Below, piece by piece: positions 59,560 through 64,000 of a DNA stretch of 64,000 nucleotides (its first letter is position 1; each line of letters begins with the position of its first letter). A program made the position numbers and the translations under genes. A model generated the notes under the pieces. That model was not told the DNA's origin. It worked only from the letters and a program-made list of their open reading frames with translations, and searched no databases. The DNA comes from Thereva unica (Eukaryota; Arthropoda; Insecta; Diptera; Therevidae). The stretch is taken from contig OX465286.1 of the NCBI GenBank assembly GCA_949987705.1, positions 2,085,445 through 2,149,444 on the forward strand, written 5' to 3'.

Positions 59560-62500
59560 AAGGCAGGAATTATCCTTTGTACTACTAGTCTTATACTATA
59601 TCTAGGTTATCTATCCTATGGGGGTTCGGCGGGGTGTTGAAGAAGGTGGCGATGAATCTTACGTTTGAACTCTTGGATGTTGCAGGAGCTCAGAAATACT
59701 GACCGCGAGTGTAACATCATGCTATTGGTAAGATACACAATCTGCCTGAACTAGTGAGCGTGTGATACGTGAGCCTCCGCCACACAATAAATTCACCAAA
59801 CAAAAATCATTAATTATGCAATCCAGCGGGGCAGAAATTTAAATTAATATAAATTAAATGCAATAAAATTTAAGCTCATGTCGGTCTATTTTATTAGCAT
59901 TGATCTCGAAAATCTGATTGTCGCCGACTTAAAACGTGACAATTTCATGTTTTACTCAATTACATAAAATACCGGGCCCACAGCACACTGATCAGTTGCG
60001 CGCGCCCCCACCCCCTCCCACTCGGTCCTTCTCCTCTATCCCTTTCGGGGTCTACCTGTCTGGGTCCTAATTCTTCGATCGAGATCTCTAGAGCTCTTGA
60101 AGCACAGTTTCATTAGTTGTCCTCGAACTCGTGTAGATTTTGTTTTGCAGTTTTGGGTTTGTTGTTGTTGTTGCTGTTGTGTTTTACGTGTTATATTTAT
60201 TCTCTCTCTCCCTCTCTCTCTCTTTCCAAAAAATACATTTTCTTACTGCACAGTGCTGTTTTCCGCATAAGAACCGTTGAAAAAGCAAAAGGAAAGCACA
60301 GACTATGTGTGTCTTGCACAGGCCACGAAGGTAACACACGAAAAAAATATCAGAGTCTATATGCCACCCAATGATGAAGAAAACGGGGGAGGACACACAA
60401 AGAATGCCGCACGCCGATAACGCTAACTTATATGCATTGCCAGGTGAAAATTTGTAAGGCTATCAGATTACAACTGGCAGGCGGTTCACTGGACGGACGA
60501 AGCGAGCGAACGAACGAACTCATAGACGCGCGGCCCTGGTGCGGCATGGTGCAGCAGCAGCGCCATACACACCGAAATTTATATCCTTATCGCGTGAGCG
60601 TTTCTCCATTGAAATTGTTTTCTCGATATTCGATTTAAAGTAGTTGAGGCCGCCGCGCATATAATAAAATGCGCGCGCTAAAATATAAAATAAAATCAAC
60701 CAACAACAACAAAAAAGGTGCAATATGCGCGCGCCGCGGATTTGGCAAGAAACCTTGAAATGTCGCGCAACGAAAATCTATTTTCAAGTTGTGAAATTGG
60801 GAAATTTCCTGTCTCAATAATTGTTTTTCGTCGTTTCGTTTTTTTTACTTCTACTTTATCCACATTTTATCCGCATTATTTCAAGTGTAAGCTCTTTGCA
60901 CAAATAATAATGTACCCGGCGGCTGCGCAGGTTGGCTTGTGGTGCAATAAATGTGCGCGCGCAGTTTGGGTATAGGATGTTTTTTTTTGTTCGCCCTATG
61001 TTTGGTCTATGCGCAACTAATCCACATTTATTGATTATTATTACCCTTTTATTACCTGTAGTAATGTAAGTACGTCTTCTTAGAATTTTCCGATATTACC
61101 CGTCACCTAACCACCCCTGGACTGGTAGCTGTCTCTTGGGAGGATCTTTAGGGATCAGTATGATATAGGGGAATTCAGTTCAGAATATGTAGGCTTGATA
61201 ATGTCGATTATGCAGTTTCAGAGATTTCATCAATAGTATAAAAGGTAGATTTAATGGAATTTATTATTGAGAGCAGTTTATTTTTAGTTAATTTGGAGTA
61301 TGGGGAAACATTTTTGCTGCCTTTTTATAGTTTATATTATAGTCGATAATGCAGCTCGATTTTAATTAAATTTAATTGATCTATTTTATTTAGAAAATTA
61401 TTTTAAACTTACCCGCAAATATGTATGTATAAAGAAACTACAAGAGCTTCTGATTGTGAAAAGTGCAACAGTTTTCCCTCATACAGTTTTTATGTGTGTA
61501 TGTGTATATTTTTGTTGTTAGTTTGTTTTTCGCGCTTTCCCATTTTCATTCTATTTCCTGAAGCGCGTGGTGGTAATTTCCTTTCACGAAAAACAGGATG
61601 CAAGCCATGAAAGTGACTTCCGTTTTTGAAGAGTCACCCCCTGCTCTTGCTGCTGTTCCTCATCCTCCACACTAGAAAGGTGAAAGAATTTGAGCGCTTA
61701 TTTTCAGTTCAGTTCACACGCCTGCACGCGAAAACCTGTTGATTGTTCCGCCACTACCTGCCACCACCCCCGGTGACGATGATGGTGAGAGAGATATGTA
61801 TATGGCATTTGTTTTTCCTCTCTATGTTTTTCGATTGCCTGGAAAAAAAGGATGAAAATTATTCGTGGGTCCTCCTATACACTACTATGAAGGCATGCAT
61901 CAAACAAAATGTTTTGTTATATTTTTTTGGAGTTTGCTTTGCTAGTTTCTGAGGGTCTATAGGGAGGAGAGCCGTAAGAACACACAAAAAATAAAATATC
62001 GAAAGCCAATGAATAATATTTGCTCGTGCTAGCCGATGGTGCGAGAGATGGTCTGATTTGGTGGTAACGTGTTTGCAGCACAGGTACCTGGACGACGGCT
62101 GCTTACCTTCTTTTTGATAAAGGATGATCGAAGTTCTCATTCCTCCCCCTCTACGAATTTTGCCTAAAAACAGGTACAGTTCAACAATTTGCTTTGTTAT
62201 TGATAGGGGTAGAATAGAAGGGGTGTGCAGGGAAATACAAGGCGTTCAAGAGGGTGTTGGTCGAGGGGAGTAAATTATGTAATAAAACTTTATGGCGCTG
62301 TGTTATATATACGTACATATATAGTAGAGACCACAACGGCAGACTCTTCGATTCTTGCAGGAAGATCAATCTGGAAAGATACTTTTGCCAGCCTCGTTCG
62401 TCTATACTCTTCCATTTGCGATGGGTTCAAGAGTTCGAACTGTGTTAAAAGTCTTCCCGCAACGCCCGCCGTGCCGGTCCAAATGTAGCACCTAGCTAAT

Positions 62501-63030
62501 AAGAGAGATAAAGTGGGCATAGAGAGCCCTCTTGGCTGTGCCTGTTAAAATGGTGTGTGATTTATAGATATTCCTTCACAGGTCTTCTAGTTTTCGCTTT
62601 TGGTGTTTTCATCGTGTTTTGTTGTCTGCTCTCAAGCTGAAGGGGGGACTTAATTATTGGTTGAGGTGTGTTTCAAATTAATTTTATCATATTCTTGTTA
62701 GCTGGGGCTTCTTTATGAGTGCTAGTTTTGTTATTATTTCGTTAAAAATCAAGATGGGTATACCTTGAGGATCTTGTTCAAGCCTAATACACCAACTTCA
62801 CAGTTGGTAAGATCTTGATCGGTAATATTTTTCGGTGTAGACTCCCTTTTCTAAGATGTCTGAGATGTCAGAGAGTAGATTGATCACAGTCTGTACAAGC
62901 CGATCCGCAACGATCACCATCTAGTTAATGTAGAACAAGATCTTCTTTTCATACTCTGGTGTGGATCTGGAGTGGGGAGTAAATTTGCTGGTTAGTCACT
63001 GTTTAAACTTTTATGGATCACAACTGATCG
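59560..63030. other. Non-coding stretch
   Basis: Contains a CT-rich tract at 60199-60225, GCGCGC-rich segments near 60670 and 60950, and TTTTATTACC near 61048. No gene is recognised. Confidence 0.5.
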
Positions 63031-63039
63031 TGTCGCGCG

Positions 63040-63375
63040 ATTTTTTTACTATGCAGATGATCTTGCTATTATTGTCTCCGGGAAATCTGAGTTGATCATT
63101 ACAGAGGTCATGGGAACAGCAGACAGAAGTTTAAAAATGGTCGACCACGAAGGGCTTATCAATCAATCCAAGTGAGGCCAGAATAGCTTGACACAGTCAA
63201 ATATCTGGGAGTAATATACTGGATAAGAGACTGGAACGCTCAACTGGCTCAGCTGTATAGCCAGTACGGCTATATGGATCTTCAAAAGGCTTTTGGATAA
63301 GACATGGGGTCTTACCCCAGAAATGATGTACTGGGTGTACAAAACGATCGTTAAACCTGTTTTTTGTTTGTACTA
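63040..63375 (+). pseudogene. LINE reverse transcriptase fragment with YADD
   Basis: The plus strand reads FFYYADDLAIIVSGKSEL, then ADRSLKMVDHEGLINQSK and a stop, then TVKYLGVIYWIRDWNAQL and, shifted, KRLLDKTWGLTPEMMYWVYK and TIVKPVF. These are RT motif C (F-x-YADD), the thumb block (KYLGV) and the W-G-L-x-P-x-x-x-x-W-x-Y-x-x-I-x-x-P block of Jockey/R1-type elements. At least two frame changes and a stop make it inactive. It is interrupted just downstream by the hairpin at 63390-63553. Confidence 0.75.
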
Positions 63376-63389
63376 CACTTTGTACTACT

Positions 63390-63553
63390 GATGAGTAAAA
63401 ATAGTCTTGTTCTTGCAGTCTTGTCTTGTCCTTGCACATTTAGCAAGAAGAACAAGAACAAGACTTAGTTCTACTTGCAAGAACAAGAACAAGACAGACT
63501 GAACAAGAACAAGAACAAGACAAGTCTTGTCTTGATCTTTCATTTGCTCATCA
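63390..63553. mobile_element. 164-bp hairpin element of AAGAAC/AAGAC repeats
   Basis: The ends are TGATGAGTAAA (63390-63400) and TTTGCTCATCA (63543-63553), an 11-bp TIR with one mismatch. The interior is tandem (T)CTTGTTCTTGCAGTCTTGTC on the left half and its complement CAAGAACAAGAACAAGAC on the right, so the whole segment folds. It is flanked by TTTGTACTAC and CTTTGTATTACTAG, suggesting insertion into a (TTTGTACTAC)-like site. Confidence 0.65.
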
Positions 63554-63578
63554 CTGCTTTGTATTACTAGTTTGTCAT

Positions 63579-63660
63579 GTCGTAAGGACATGGTGCAATG
63601 ATGTTTAGTAGTAGTAAGCTTAGTTTGAAGGATAGAAGAGAATAGTAATGGTTAGCGGAG
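63579..63660 (-). repeat. LINE tail-like repeat, copy 3 (minus strand)
   Basis: On the minus strand, CTTCTATCCTTCAAACTAAGCT..., then ACATCATTGCACCATGTCC, matches the copies at 27890-27950 and 54060-54105. Confidence 0.4.
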
Positions 63661-63789
63661 ATCTAACAGTGCTCGAGGAGATGTAGATGAAGCGTACGTT
63701 TAAACTTTAAGATGATGTACGAGTTTGGACGTACTTTCTATTTTTTTTGTGATCGTGAGATATTGGGTCCAAAAATACCGCGACCATTC

Positions 63790-64000
63790 GCTCGCGCTCC
63801 TAACTAAACCGAACGAGCCTTTAGGAAACTCATCGTCCTATAGACCGATATCTCTCTTAGTTGCATAGGCGAACTGTTCGAGCGGCGGATTTGTAGCAGA
63901 ATACTCCCTAGCATTGAAAGGGAAGGAGGTCAGGCATGGTAGTGGTGGGAAGAGCCGTCTTAGAGAAAAAAGGCACCGCTGCGCCCATTGACAACGGCGA
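63790..64000 (+). pseudogene. LINE reverse transcriptase N-terminal fragment, runs off the window
   Basis: The plus strand reads KPNEPLGNSSSYRPISLLVA then a stop, and in the next frame IGELFERRICSRILPSIE. This is the RT entry motif (K-P-x-x-x-x-x-x-x-S-YRPISLL, then (S)K-x-FE-x-x-x-x-x-R-(I)L) of Jockey-like elements, with a frame change after SLL. The element continues beyond the window edge. Confidence 0.7.

Noticed and set aside
1..64000. tRNA, rRNA or snRNA genes
   Set aside because: Scanned by eye for A/B-box pairs and rRNA landmarks; none convincing was found. A covariance-model search would be needed to exclude small RNAs.

Overview
The window is an AT-rich arthropod nuclear segment, most likely from a fly (Diptera). 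The evidence is two conserved intron-bearing eukaryotic housekeeping genes, insect-style short introns (66 to 241 bp, GT-AG), polyadenylation signals, and many decayed non-LTR retrotransposon fragments of types common in insects (Jockey/CR1-like, R1-like, RTE/L2-like). Assignment below insect is inference. There is nothing prokaryotic here: no operons, no Shine-Dalgarno sites and no CRISPR array.

Only two genes can be named with confidence, and they are convergent. The RNA polymerase III factor TFIIIB subunit Bdp1 runs on the plus strand (CDS 8750-10684), probably with one or two introns in its 5' leader. Cytoplasmic isoleucyl-tRNA synthetase runs on the minus strand (three coding exons, 15206 down to 11180; about 1239 aa). 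Both serve translation supply: Bdp1 is needed to transcribe tRNA genes, and IleRS charges tRNA-Ile. Their 3' ends are about 0.5 kb apart.

Left of the pair: 1-6.4 kb is mostly non-coding, with a nested LINE graveyard at 2.2-3.6 kb. A satellite array with a ~487-bp dimeric unit (about 3.6 copies) lies at 6.5-8.2 kb, just upstream of Bdp1.

Right of the pair: 16.3-18.8 kb is a cluster of non-autonomous inverted-repeat elements. It holds a 305-bp element with ~72-bp terminal inverted repeats (TIRs), two identical 118-bp hairpin elements inserted in opposite orientations into two copies of the same host repeat (each with a 3-bp target duplication and an empty site next door), and a 401-bp Harbinger-like element.

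From 19 to 64 kb no complete gene is visible. The sequence looks intronic or intergenic, rich in simple repeats, with LINE fragments near 25, 27, 38-39, 56 and 63-64 kb. It holds a few exon-like pieces: an open 176-bp segment at 19172-19347 with a decayed paralogue at 35292-35562, a membrane-anchor first-exon candidate at 29412-29570, and a six-codon MGSSSK first-exon candidate at 36759-36776. The most striking structure is a ~5.3-kb foldback element (42478-47778) with nearly identical arms of 1.5-2.2 kb, a 363-bp tandem amplification in one arm only, and a repeated CRE-plus-TATA module at fixed spacing. Further right are an irregular ATCGAT-rich minisatellite (58.76-59.55 kb) and a 164-bp hairpin element made of AAGAAC/AAGAC repeats (63390-63553). 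The window ends inside another reverse-transcriptase fragment.
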